Source: Thiocapsa rosea
Lineage (GTDB): Bacteria; Pseudomonadota; Gammaproteobacteria; Chromatiales; Chromatiaceae
Direction of reading: 5' to 3'
DNA: 64,000 nucleotides
Assembly (NCBI RefSeq): GCF_003634315.1
Contig: NZ_RBXL01000001.1
Span: 3,018,501 to 3,082,500, forward strand
The notes under the pieces were generated by a model that ran no database searches, had not been told where the DNA came from, and worked only from the letters and a program-made list of their open reading frames with translations. Position numbers and translations under genes: made by a program. This document shows, one piece after another, positions 9,206 to 16,196 of the stretch. Position 1 is the first letter of the stretch. Every line of letters starts with the position of its first letter.

Positions 9206-9367
9206 ATGAACAAAGGAAAGAAGATCGCAGGGGTGACCCGCCAACGGGTCGGTCAGCTGATGCGCACCCTGTTCAAAATCCTGCTGGAGCATCCAGACGG
9301 CATCCAGGCGCAGCTTGCACCCGGATCGCTGGAGCAGCCCGAACGTCCAGTTGGCGCAGGCCGATGA
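9206..9367 (+). pseudogene. Truncated N-terminal fragment resembling an Mrr-type winged-helix domain
   Basis: A 53-codon reading frame beginning MNKGKKIAGVTRQRVGQL and continuing MRTLFKILLEHPDGIQAQ. This resembles the N-terminal winged-helix of Mrr-like restriction endonucleases as I recall it (RVGQLMR...ILLEHPDG). It stops at 9367 and no catalytic domain follows. The next 200 bp show no convincing continuation in any frame. Probably the degraded start of a restriction gene that once followed hsdS. An AAGGAG lies 14 bp upstream of the ATG. Confidence 0.45.
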
Positions 9368-9591
9368 ACGGACGATCTCCTCATCCCCCAAGCGACCGGG
9401 CGGGAGCCGCCATCTGGAGCAAGGGCCACGGCGTCAGATCTGTCCCCTCGCTCAATCCAGCCCGTGGGCACAGCGCCACCAGGATCGACCGTCGGAGTTG
9501 TTGGCACGCCCATCATCTGCTAGCGTCTCGATACCGGATATCGTGTATGGTCATTGGGCACGTGACGAGACGACGGCCATAAGAGTGAGAC

Positions 9592-9678
9592 ACGGGCTAG
9601 ACAGAATCTGTCCCGACGGAGATAGACATATTCGGTCTATCTCACCTGACCGACACTCTGTCTAATCCACTGTTAGCT
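9592..9678. repeat. Imperfect palindrome next to an integron-type core site
   Basis: The arms TAGACAGA... and ...TCTGTCTA enclose a perfect inner hairpin GAGATAGAC/GTCTATCTC at about 9620-9646. The palindrome is followed after a few bases by GTTAGCT (9672-9678), which I read as the right core site of a damaged attC. The cassette gene starting at 9697 follows 18 bp later. Confidence 0.5.
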
Positions 9679-10102
9679 GGCACTAGAGATTTGCAGATGG
9701 ACGAGTACTCAATAGAAACTAGAACAGAAAAAATCTTCGACAGGAAAACAAAAGAATATTTCCTTGAAATTCTTAGCTCCTATCAGCAGGGGAATTATCG
9801 TTCTGCCACTGTCATGCTTTGGTCCGTGGCAATATGCGATCTGTTGTACAAGCTAAAGCAAATGCATGATATGTATGCAGATCCCGTAGCAAAAGGAATC
9901 CTGGATGAAGTTGAACGCATTCAGACAGGTAATCCAAGATCATCCGAGTGGGAATTTAAGCTGGTCGAACTGATATCAGATCGTACAAATCTTCTAGAAA
10001 CGTCTGACATTGATCATCTTGCGCATCTTCAGCAACAACGACACCTGTCTGCTCATCCAGTATTATCTAGCGACCTAGAGCTTCATCGCCCAAATAGAGA
10101 TA

Positions 10103-11270
10103 TACCTCATATAGGCACAAGCTCGCATTTCTTGAATGCCTGGAATTTCAGCGTGAGTAAAGAGTCCAGCTCCTTCTTGTGCGTGGTGTGCGTTTGTTTT
10201 AGGCAGTCGGTGATTGCATCTCGGAACTCGGCGAAATTGGGGTAGTATTTCGAGTAGAGGACTTTTTTCTTGACGAACTTCCACAGCCTCTCGATCAGGT
10301 TTAAATTCGGTGAATAGGCGGGAAGATAAAGCAATTCGATATTCAGTTGCGAAGCCAGCGCTGTGACGATATTGCACTTCTGATAGCGCGCATTGTCCAT
10401 AACCAACGTGATCGGCACGTCGAGATTCAGCATAGCAATGCGTCGTAACAAGTCGCAGACGCTTTCTGCGGTGATATAGGTATCGTTCGTCACCATCACC
10501 AGTTCATGTGTGATCGCGTTCAGCGCACCGAGCACATTGAAACGCTTCCTCCCGGCGGAAGTCTTTACAAAGAGACGGGAGAATGACCACAGAATACCGA
10601 GAAAGGCACCCAATACAAAGTGAGCAGCATCGACAAAAAAATAGCGCGTTTGCCCTGTCTCGCTTCTTCGAGTCGCGGCTCTAACTTGTTGATACGAAAA
10701 TGCTCTTGCTCCTCAGGGTCGGCTTTCGAGGGTATGGTTCCAACTCTTCTCGGAGCCATGCCGAGCGAATTGAGAAACCGCCCCACGGCGCTCGGACTGC
10801 GCTTGATTCCCGTCAGCTCCTCGATCATGGTCGCCGCCTCGTTGATGGTCGCAGGCGGATGCTTGCGGAAATGGACTTCGAGTCGATAGCGATGCTGCTC
10901 CAACTCGCTCGTCGGGGCATAGAAGTTGAGCTCCGTCAGCCTCTTGATACCGCCGGATTGAAACATTCCGAGGTACTGCCGTAAAGTGTTGCTGGAAATT
11001 CCCGCGAGCCGACAAATCTCCCGGTGCGCAAGGCCCTGGCTCTTCAGCCACAGCGCCTCCATTCGCCTGCGCACCCTTGGGTGTGGATGCGCGTAACGCA
11101 ACTGCTGTATTTTCTTCAGATCCTGCTCGGAGAACTCGATTCTGATCATCGTCGTAAAAAAACTACAAGGTGGCTCGTCGGTAGCGACAAGTTTAACTCG
11201 GAGTCAAAACGTTATCGAGCATTGATGAGAGTCGACATGAGGAAAGTGCAGTTCATGCCTATAAGAGGTA
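10103..11270 (-). mobile_element. IS630-family insertion sequence
   Basis: A 1168-bp element flanked by TA on both sides (10101-10102 and 11271-11272), the IS630 target preference. The ends are inverted repeats: TACCTCATATAGGCA on the left against the complement of TGCCTATAAGAGGTA on the right, with one mismatch. It carries one transposase gene in two overlapping frames on the minus strand. The near-perfect ends and the clean join in the interrupted gene suggest a recent insertion. Confidence 0.93.
10107..11149 (-). CDS. IS630 transposase, expressed by -1 frameshift
   Basis: A DDE transposase of 347 residues if the two frames are joined. The first frame (11149 to 10565) holds a helix-turn-helix region (HREICRLAGISSNTLRQYL) and ends out of frame. 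The second frame carries the catalytic core: VDAAHF (first Asp, at the junction), VMDNARYQ (second Asp) and PNLNLIERLW (catalytic Glu). The frames meet at a run of seven T on the coding strand (10635-10641 on the plus strand), a classic slippery site. A -1 shift there turns AIFLSMLL into AIFFVDAAHF. All three catalytic residues are present, so the enzyme may be active. Confidence 0.92.
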
Positions 11271-12169
11271 TACCGTTCGAGCATTAATACGTAACACATT
11301 AGATGGAATACTAACAAAGCCACCAATATACACCAGGAAGGTTTTTGAAGATTTTGTTGCTGATATTGCAGCCTCCTCTAGCATTTTGATAAAGGACGAG
11401 ACTCTAAAATCATATCTTGAAAGCAAATACTTATCGCGCACCGATAAAAAATTAGAACAAAGCTTAGTTCGCTCTCTTTGGAAGTTAGTGTTTAGATTGC
11501 AAAACTCGGACTGCGACAGGAATCGTAGCATTAACTATCGTGCTTTGGAGTTGCTTATTAAAAGAAATGCACCAGAAATGGTTGCGGCTATAGGGGCAGA
11601 TAAAGATTACTTTAGCAATATCGCTCATTCGGGCGATCCGGTCGTTTATCTTGTATACCTGCTTTCAAACCATCCAGCATTTTATTCAGAACTCACAGAG
11701 GCTGCTAAAGTTATTATTGGTCATGCTGTGACAACCACTGTAACTGCGAGATGCTTAGGTTGGTTTGTAAAACCTTCTTTGCGAGTTCACGCAGATGATC
11801 TAATGGCTTGGTTAACTGGCGATGAATGCCCGGATTTGCCAGAGGATGCGATACCTGCTTTAAGAAACTTGTCTGACTCACCTGAATGGGATGGTCTTAG
11901 GAATAAATTGCTGAATGCCTATTACGGAAGAAGCGGGTCATACGACAAATCTGATGAGCGCTTTTCGCTAGCTATTAAACCGTACATTCATGGATATGGA
12001 GGCGACGACTTAATTGATCTGCTCGGTCAAATTGAAGCAAATGACCAAACATATGGGCGGAGAGGTGCACGTAGCCATCACCGCATGGTCAAAGAACGCT
12101 GCGATGCTGCACTAGGAGTGGCTTTTGACTATACTCCCTATCCGCATTTTTATCGGTCGATCGCATGAC

Positions 12170-12241
12170 AGCTAACACGGCGCTCAAATTGGACGCAAAT
12201 TCCGCTGCGCTCCATTTACGCCATCTAGCTTGGCGTTAGGC
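12170..12241 (+). repeat. Integron attC-like recombination site
   Basis: A 72-bp imperfect palindrome between two AT-rich genes. It begins with AGCTAAC (R'' type) and ends with GTTAGGC (R' type, matching GTTRRRY). The two halves pair with bulges, with arms around TAACACGGCGCTCAAAT and the complement of AGCTTGGCGTTA. AGCTAAC is the exact complement of GTTAGCT at 9672-9678, where the upstream cassette begins, as expected for one cassette. Confidence 0.7.
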
Positions 12242-12256
12242 ATATCTGGAACGCTA

Positions 12257-13282
12257 GTGCCGAAAATCTACTATCCAAACAACTGTGGCTCTCAGGCAAT
12301 ATTCAGATTTTGCGATGAAGTTGCTACACATGCGGGATGCGACGAGCTAATAATCGACTTTTCATCAATGGGGAGAATTGAGCCATTTACGATGGTCTAC
12401 GTGGCCAAGGTTATAAGGGAATTTAACAGAAACAACCCTGGTACCACAGTTGCCTGCTGCGGCTTTCAATACAAGCAATATCCCGCAAATATGGCATTCT
12501 TCCGCGCTTTTGGACTGAAGCATGGCAGAGAGCCTAACTGTACAGACGGAAATGATAGGTTTGTTCCGTTTACTATTTTGCGAATGAAGACAATTGTTGA
12601 CGAAGCATCCAGTGAATGGAAGGCCGAACAAGAAATAATCGAGACTCGATCTGCGCAACTTGCGAGAATATTAGCGCAAGACGAAACCAGTGATTTAGTT
12701 GATGCCCTGACATTTTCTATTAGGGAAGTTATGAGAAATGTATTTGAGCATAGCAAATCGAGAAGCATCGAATATTGCGCGCAATATTGGCCAACTTATC
12801 ACAGAGTTGAAATTGCGATCGCGGATAGCGGCATCGGACTAATGGAGTCACTGAAAGGCAATCCTTACATACAAGTTCAATGCGACGCAGACGCGATACA
12901 GCAAGCCCTGATGCCAGCAGTTTCTAGTAAGAATTACGAAGGAATAAGGGTGGATCGCAATGATCCTTGGCATAACTCTGGTTTTGGGCTCTATATGATA
13001 AACAGGCTATGTCGTCTCGGAGGAAGTTTCATAATTTGCAGCGGTTACCATGGGATAAAGTTAAATGACCACGGGAAAACACATATGGAGCTAAAGCACT
13101 ATTGTAAAGGCACCGTTGTTCGTATGGTGCTAAACACTAGTAAACTAGCTTCGCTTTCCCACATGTTAACCCAGTTTCGTGAAGAGGGGTACATAATTGC
13201 GCGGCAAATAAAGGGAGTCGGCATGTACGAGGCGTCTGCCGCATCTCAGATGCTGTCGAGGGATTTCAAGCAAAACGCCTAA
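12257..13282 (+). CDS. STAS-like/GHKL ATPase domain protein
   Basis: A 341-residue cytoplasmic protein. The frame is open from 12230, but the GTG at 12257, just 15 bp after the attC-like site, is the likely start. The N-terminal 90 residues (ELIIDFSSMGRIEPFTMVYVAKVI) look like a STAS domain. From about residue 150 there is a GHKL ATP-binding fold: SIREVMRNVFEHS (N box), ADSGIGL (G1) and SGFGLYMINRL (G2). No histidine kinase phosphoacceptor or membrane segment is present. Such proteins usually act as regulators or ATP-dependent partners, but the partner here is unknown. The stop codon TAA lies inside the next core site GCCTAAC. The gene is much more AT-rich than the host background. Confidence 0.78.
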   Translation: MPKIYYPNNCGSQAIFRFCDEVATHAGCDELIIDFSSMGRIEPFTMVYVAKVIREFNRNNPGTTVACCGFQYKQYPANMAFFRAFGLKHGREPNCTDGNDRFVPFTILRMKTIVDEASSEWKAEQEIIETRSAQLARILAQDETSDLVDALTFSIREVMRNVFEHSKSRSIEYCAQYWPTYHRVEIAIADSGIGLMESLKGNPYIQVQCDADAIQQALMPAVSSKNYEGIRVDRNDPWHNSGFGLYMINRLCRLGGSFIICSGYHGIKLNDHGKTHMELKHYCKGTVVRMVLNTSKLASLSHMLTQFREEGYIIARQIKGVGMYEASAASQMLSRDFKQNA

Positions 13283-13607
13283 CAGGGAGCATGGGGTCAA
13301 GTCTTGAATGGAACATGGGGTCAAGTCCTGAAATTGCAGGGTAAAACCGGGACAGACCCTGAGGTATCCCCACGAAAAAATCTTATACGTTTATTGTCAC
13401 ATACAGAAAGCGCAGAAAGCGCAGAAAGCGCAGTCAGGTCTTGCTTTTTGCCCTTCCAAACAATGAAGATGCCCAGCAAGTGAATAAACGGCGACCCAAG
13501 AACTGCGGCCGGCTCTGTGCCCAAGTTCGAGTTCGTCGAGCGAGGTTTGTGGGTGCGTTATTCTGAACGTTGAGCGAGTAGGCATCGCCGCAAGTGAGAA
13601 CTGGTAA
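13277..13607 (+). repeat. Broken attC site filled with short repeats
   Basis: No gene in about 325 bp. GCCTAAC at 13277-13283 is the complement of the GTTAGGC that opens the preceding cassette, so it is the left part of that cassette's attC. The rest is replaced by two copies of CATGGGGTCAAGTCTTGAA (13290-13308, and 13314-13332 with one change), a GGGACAGACC stretch, and three tandem copies of CAGAAAGCG (13404-13430). GTTGAGC at 13569-13575 may be the right core that opens the next cassette. Confidence 0.6.
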
Positions 13608-13841
13608 ATGTACTTCGAGATTCAGGGAAACATCGAGGACATCGAGCCCATAGCAATTGGCAACAGAATTCAGGAACTTTCTAGACTGAAGAAACAGTTT
13701 GGTTCAGGCAGGTGGCGGAAACTCAAAGGAGTCGCAAACGTCAAACTTGACAACGGGCACATTCGAAGAGCCGAAGTACATTGGTGCGAAGCGCACGGGA
13801 TTGGAAAACGAAAGATGAAAATCAAGCGATTTATCGACTAA
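13608..13841 (+). CDS. Small conserved hypothetical protein
   Basis: A 77-residue basic protein beginning MYFEIQGNIEDIEPIA and ending AHGIGKRKMKIKRFID. I recall similar short proteins (RWRKLKG...AE.HW.EAHGIG) in many proteobacteria without an assigned function. The high Lys/Arg content in the C-terminal half would suit nucleic-acid binding, but there is no known domain. Followed after 9 bp by a second small gene in the same apparent cassette. Confidence 0.65.
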   Translation: MYFEIQGNIEDIEPIAIGNRIQELSRLKKQFGSGRWRKLKGVANVKLDNGHIRRAEVHWCEAHGIGKRKMKIKRFID

Positions 13842-13850
13842 TTTGCAGCC

Positions 13851-14075
13851 ATGACTAATACCACAACGAACTTCGCCCTGTGTATCGATCCTGCCGGCGC
13901 TGAAGACCTTGAAAAGGGTAAAGTGTATCAAATCCTCCCGGACAGCAGCGCAGAGGAGGAAGGCTTGCTAAGGGTCGTCGACGAGTCTGCAGAAGACTAC
14001 CTATACCCCTCGGCGGGATTTATTGTTCTGGATCTACCCCAGAAGGCGCGCGATGCTCTGAGTACACGCATATAG
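13851..14075 (+). CDS. Small hypothetical protein
   Basis: A 74-residue acidic protein (MTNTTTNFALCIDPAGAEDLEKGKVYQILPDSSA...). It has the look of a small beta-rich fold with KVYQILPD and LRVVDESAEDYLYP, often found next to the preceding type of basic protein. The basic/acidic pairing, close spacing and cassette setting would fit a two-component module, but no toxin or antitoxin family is recognised. It is followed by a GCCCAAC core site at 14087. Confidence 0.6.
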   Translation: MTNTTTNFALCIDPAGAEDLEKGKVYQILPDSSAEEEGLLRVVDESAEDYLYPSAGFIVLDLPQKARDALSTRI

Positions 14076-14086
14076 GTGCACATATC

Positions 14087-14134
14087 GCCCAACAGGCGGC
14101 TGCAGCCGAGGGAAGCATGGGGTCAAGTCTTGAA
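14087..14134 (+). repeat. Left half of an attC-like site with an adjacent CATGGGGTCAAG repeat
   Basis: GCCCAACAGGCGGCTGCAGC (14087-14106) has the form of the left arm of attC sites common in gammaproteobacterial cassettes. After about 10 bp it is interrupted by CATGGGGTCAAGTCTTGAA (14116-14134), the same unit that breaks the site at 13277. A right core GTTAGGC appears only at 14601-14607. Confidence 0.5.
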
Positions 14135-14183
14135 ATCACGCAATGCGAGGGGGCGGATCGGGGAGTGGCCGGCCTACTCCAAA

Positions 14184-14458
14184 CCCCGATGCCTCTCTTT
14201 GAAGGATGCCGGGAGGATGTTGCACGTCTAGCCTTTAGGAGGCGATAAGCGCGGTCTGGATCGCCACGGCGCGCAGGATCCCGATTAGGCCGCGTGACGC
14301 AGATGCAGTTCGATGTGCAGGCCCGCCGAGGCGGCCATGTTGACCAGCGTATCCAGGCTAAACAGGTGGATCTTCCCGCGCAGGAGATCGGACACGCGCG
14401 GTTGGGTGACCCCCAGTTGCTTCGCGGCTTGCGCTTGCGTGAGGCCCGCCTGGGTCAG
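14184..14458. repeat. Direct repeat, copy 1 (partner 15359-15634)
   Basis: A stretch of about 275 bp, beginning ccccgatgcctct and including the 3' end of the XRE antitoxin gene, is repeated at 15359-15634 with few differences. The flanking 70-80 bp to the left are also similar but more diverged. The second copy stops abruptly at gggtcag. Confidence 0.85.
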
Positions 14459-14566
14459 ATGGTCTTTCAAGGCCATCATCAAGGCGGAGCGCAACCGCAG
14501 GTTTTCGGCCTCCTGGGGCGTGTCCTCCAGGGCATCCCAGACACTGGTGAAACGGTCGTGGCTCAT
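14285..14566 (-). CDS. XRE-family antitoxin (HigA-like), without a toxin gene
   Basis: A 93-residue helix-turn-helix protein. The ATG at 14566 (MSHDRFTSVWDALED) is chosen over the longer frame because the family starts there and a GGAGCGAAC ribosome-binding site precedes it. The HTH is ALKDHLTQAGLTQAQAAKQL followed by GVTQPRVSDLLRGK. SLDTLVNMAASAGLHIELHL is the usual C-terminal part of HigA-type antitoxins. In normal loci a RelE/HigB toxin lies directly upstream, but here that place holds a GTTAGGC core site and a hairpin, so the toxin is missing. Confidence 0.85.
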   Translation of the reverse strand: MSHDRFTSVWDALEDTPQEAENLRLRSALMMALKDHLTQAGLTQAQAAKQLGVTQPRVSDLLRGKIHLFSLDTLVNMAASAGLHIELHLRHAA

Positions 14567-14654
14567 GGGGTTCGCTCCTGAATGAGATCCCGATAGCGTT
14601 GTTAGGCTAGCTGTAGGTCCGCCTGATTGGTTTTCTGCGTTTTTTTCTGGAAGG

Positions 14655-14737
14655 CAAGGGAAACGGGGACAGACCACGTTTTCTGCTTTCTAGAAAACAT
14701 GGTCTATCCCTGTCTACCCGCTGTCTACACGTTAGCT
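14655..14737. repeat. GGGACAGACC hairpin next to a GTTAGCT core site
   Basis: An inverted repeat GGGACAGACCACGTTTTCT against AGAAAACATGGTCTATCCC with a short loop, lying just upstream of GTTAGCT (14731-14737). The same order, a hairpin ending in GTCTA and then GTTAGCT, occurs at 9592-9678. It looks like a REP-type palindrome lodged in the right part of an attC site. Confidence 0.6.
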
Positions 14738-14758
14738 TCTCACAGAGGTCGCATAGAA

Positions 14759-14962
14759 ATGATGGCAGTAGACATTAAGAAAATGAGTATATCTGAGCGT
14801 CTCCGGACAATGGAAGCGATATGGGACTCGCTTTTGTATGACGACGCCAATATGCCTTCACCAGCGTGGCACGGGAGTATCCTTGCAGAAAGGAAGAAAA
14901 AAATCGATGATGGATCGGCGACCTTTTTGTCCATTGAAGAAGTAAAAGAAAGACATCAGTAG
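14759..14962 (+). CDS. Addiction module antitoxin (RelB-like, TIGR02574-type)
   Basis: A 67-residue protein (MMAVDIKKMSISERLRTMEA...). The pattern of SISERLRTMEAIWDSL, then PAWHGSILAERKKKIDDGSA, then FLSIEEVKERHQ is that of the short addiction-module antitoxins that pair with RelE/ParE toxins. Two adjacent ATG codons (14759, 14762) are possible starts. The toxin gene begins 3 bp after the stop. The unit sits between GTTAGCT at 14731 and AGCTAAC at 15270, as one cassette. Confidence 0.85.
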   Translation: MMAVDIKKMSISERLRTMEAIWDSLLYDDANMPSPAWHGSILAERKKKIDDGSATFLSIEEVKERHQ

Positions 14963-14965
14963 ACG

Positions 14966-15245
14966 ATGGAAATAAGAGATGTCTTCCTTCTAGAGGCAGC
15001 TGTAGCTGATCTTGAGAGTGGCCGACTATTCTATGAAGAACAGCGACCCGGTCTGGGCGACTTTTTCTGGGGCACCTTACTGTCGGACGTGGAGTCCTTA
15101 ATCGTTTATGGTGGAATCCACGTTAAGGAAATGGGCTGTTATCGGATGCTTTCAAAGCGCTTTCCGTATGCCGTTTACTATGAGATTAAAGAACAATAGT
15201 GCTTACGTCGTTGCTGTTCTCCCAATGCTTCCTGATCCCAAGTAG
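14966..15245 (+). pseudogene. RelE/ParE-type toxin with a C-terminal frameshift
   Basis: The frame from 14966 reads MEIRDVFLLEAAVADLESGR...FPYAVYYEIKEQ and stops at 15199, 77 residues. Shifting by one base near 15190 continues with NNSAYVVAVLPMLPDPK to a stop at 15243-15245. This is the normal C-terminal strand of the family (a YVVAVL-type ending). The toxin thus lost its last strand by a single-base change. The antitoxin partner is intact. Whether the shortened protein keeps activity is unknown. Confidence 0.8.
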
Positions 15246-15269
15246 ATCAGAGGAAAACTCGAAGAACGA

Positions 15270-15311
15270 AGCTAACAGCAGATAAAGAGAAGCGGAACAT
15301 GGGATCTTGAA
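15270..15311 (+). repeat. AGCTAAC core site followed by a degenerate CATGGG repeat
   Basis: AGCTAAC at 15270-15276 is the complement of the GTTAGCT that opens this cassette at 14731. About 20 bp later a shortened copy of the CATGGGGTCAAGTCTTGAA unit occurs (CATGGGATCTTGAA, 15298-15311), the third core site interrupted this way. Confidence 0.55.
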
Positions 15312-15460
15312 ATCACGCAATGCGAAGGGAGCTCGCGGAGTGCCCAGCCCAATCAAAACCCCCGATGCCTCTTGTTGAAGGATGCCGGGAGGATGTTGCA
15401 CGTCTAGCCTTCGGGAAACGATGAACGCGGTCTGGATCGCCACGGCGCGCAGGATTCCGA

Positions 15461-15634
15461 TTAGGCCGCGTGACGCAGATGCAGTTCGATGTGCAGGCCC
15501 GCCGAGGCGGCCATGTTGACCAGCGTATCCAGGCTAAACAGGTGGATCTTCCCGCGCAGGAGATCGGACACGCGCGGTTGGGTGACCCCTAGTTGCTTCG
15601 CGGCTTGCGCTTGCGTGAGGCCCGCCTGGGTCAG
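15461..15634 (-). pseudogene. Truncated second copy of the XRE antitoxin gene
   Basis: Part of the direct repeat 15359-15634. It encodes only the C-terminal 57 codons of the HigA-like protein at 14285, including most of the helix-turn-helix, and is cut at gggtcag where unrelated sequence begins. That adjoining sequence (15635-15783) is open on the plus strand for about 48 codons (ETTLLELVELIPRFPARADG..., stop 15781-15783). I could not place it in a family, and it may be the tail of another lost gene. Confidence 0.85.
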
Positions 15635-15865
15635 GGGAGACGACCCTGCTGGAGTTGGTCGAGTTGATACCCCGCTTCCCGGCGCGCGCCGACGGGGAAG
15701 GCGCGCAGGTCATCCAGTGCGCTGCCGCGGCGCCGACCCCGATTCCCCTTCGAGAACAACTTGCCAAGGCCCAGCTCAAGTAGATTCAAGGCCCTCCCAA
15801 TTGCCCCCTCGCGACGCTGGATATACTATCGCTTACCTGTATAGCCAGGCCGGGCTTCAAGATCC

Positions 15866-16051
15866 ATGCAAATCTCCAAATGGGGCAACAGTCTCGCCGT
15901 GCGTCTGCCCGCAGCAGTGATCGAGGCGCTGGCACTCAAGGAGGGCGACGACATCGAGATCGTCGTCGCCGACGAGCGCCGTTTCGAGGCCCGACGCAGT
16001 TTACTTAACTCCGAAATCCCCCCGCTAAATCGAAGAGACGAAATCGCCTAA
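15866..16051 (+). CDS. AbrB/MazE-type antitoxin, C terminus replaced
   Basis: A 61-residue protein. The N-terminal MQISKWGNSLAVRLPAAVIE then ALALKEGDDIEIVV is a clear swapped-hairpin AbrB/MazE DNA-binding domain. After ADERRFEARR the usual toxin-binding tail is missing and an unrelated 17-residue end (SLLNSEIPPLNRRDEIA) runs into the TAA inside GCCTAAC of the next attC-like site. No MazF or VapC toxin follows. DNA binding may persist, but toxin neutralisation seems unlikely. Confidence 0.8.
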   Translation: MQISKWGNSLAVRLPAAVIEALALKEGDDIEIVVADERRFEARRSLLNSEIPPLNRRDEIA

Positions 16052-16150
16052 CACGGCCATCAAGCCGAGACTATACTGCGCGTCGAGCTATGGGCTTTCC
16101 GGTCATGACGTCGTGGCGCAGTATGGCGCGGCTTATGGGTGACGTTATGC
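16046..16150 (+). repeat. Integron attC-like recombination site
   Basis: A 105-bp imperfect palindrome from GCCTAAC (16046-16052) to GTTATGC (16144-16150). The arms pair over about 35 bp with small bulges, for example ATCAAGCCG with CGGCTTATG and ATACTGCGC with GCGCAGTAT. This is the best-folded attC candidate in the window. The stop codon of the upstream gene lies in its first core and the next gene starts 46 bp downstream. Confidence 0.72.
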
Positions 16151-16196
16151 CCTGTCCGAATCTATTCACTCCCGTAAGGACATTTGTTTTTTCACA

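Larger units (their letters stand above)
9697..12168 (+). pseudogene. HEPN-like cassette gene split by an IS630-family element
   Basis: An AT-rich gene interrupted at codon 136. The 5' part is 9697-10102. After removing the insertion and one TA target copy (10103-11272), the frame continues at 11273 without a shift to the stop at 12166-12168, giving 433 residues. The join reads ...ELHRPNRD-TVRALIRNTLDG. The N-terminal region is helical and carries RHLSAH (residues 115-120), an R-x4-H motif of HEPN ribonuclease-type domains, preceded by YQQGNYRSATVMLWS, typical of HEPN/DUF4145-like helices. The C-terminal 300 residues are unrecognised. Function unknown. A toxin or RNA-acting defence role is only an inference from the motif and setting. 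Confidence 0.75.

Noticed and set aside
13404-13433. Tandem CAGAAAGCG repeats considered as a CRISPR remnant
   Set aside because: Units are 9 bp and contiguous without spacers; no cas genes are in the window.
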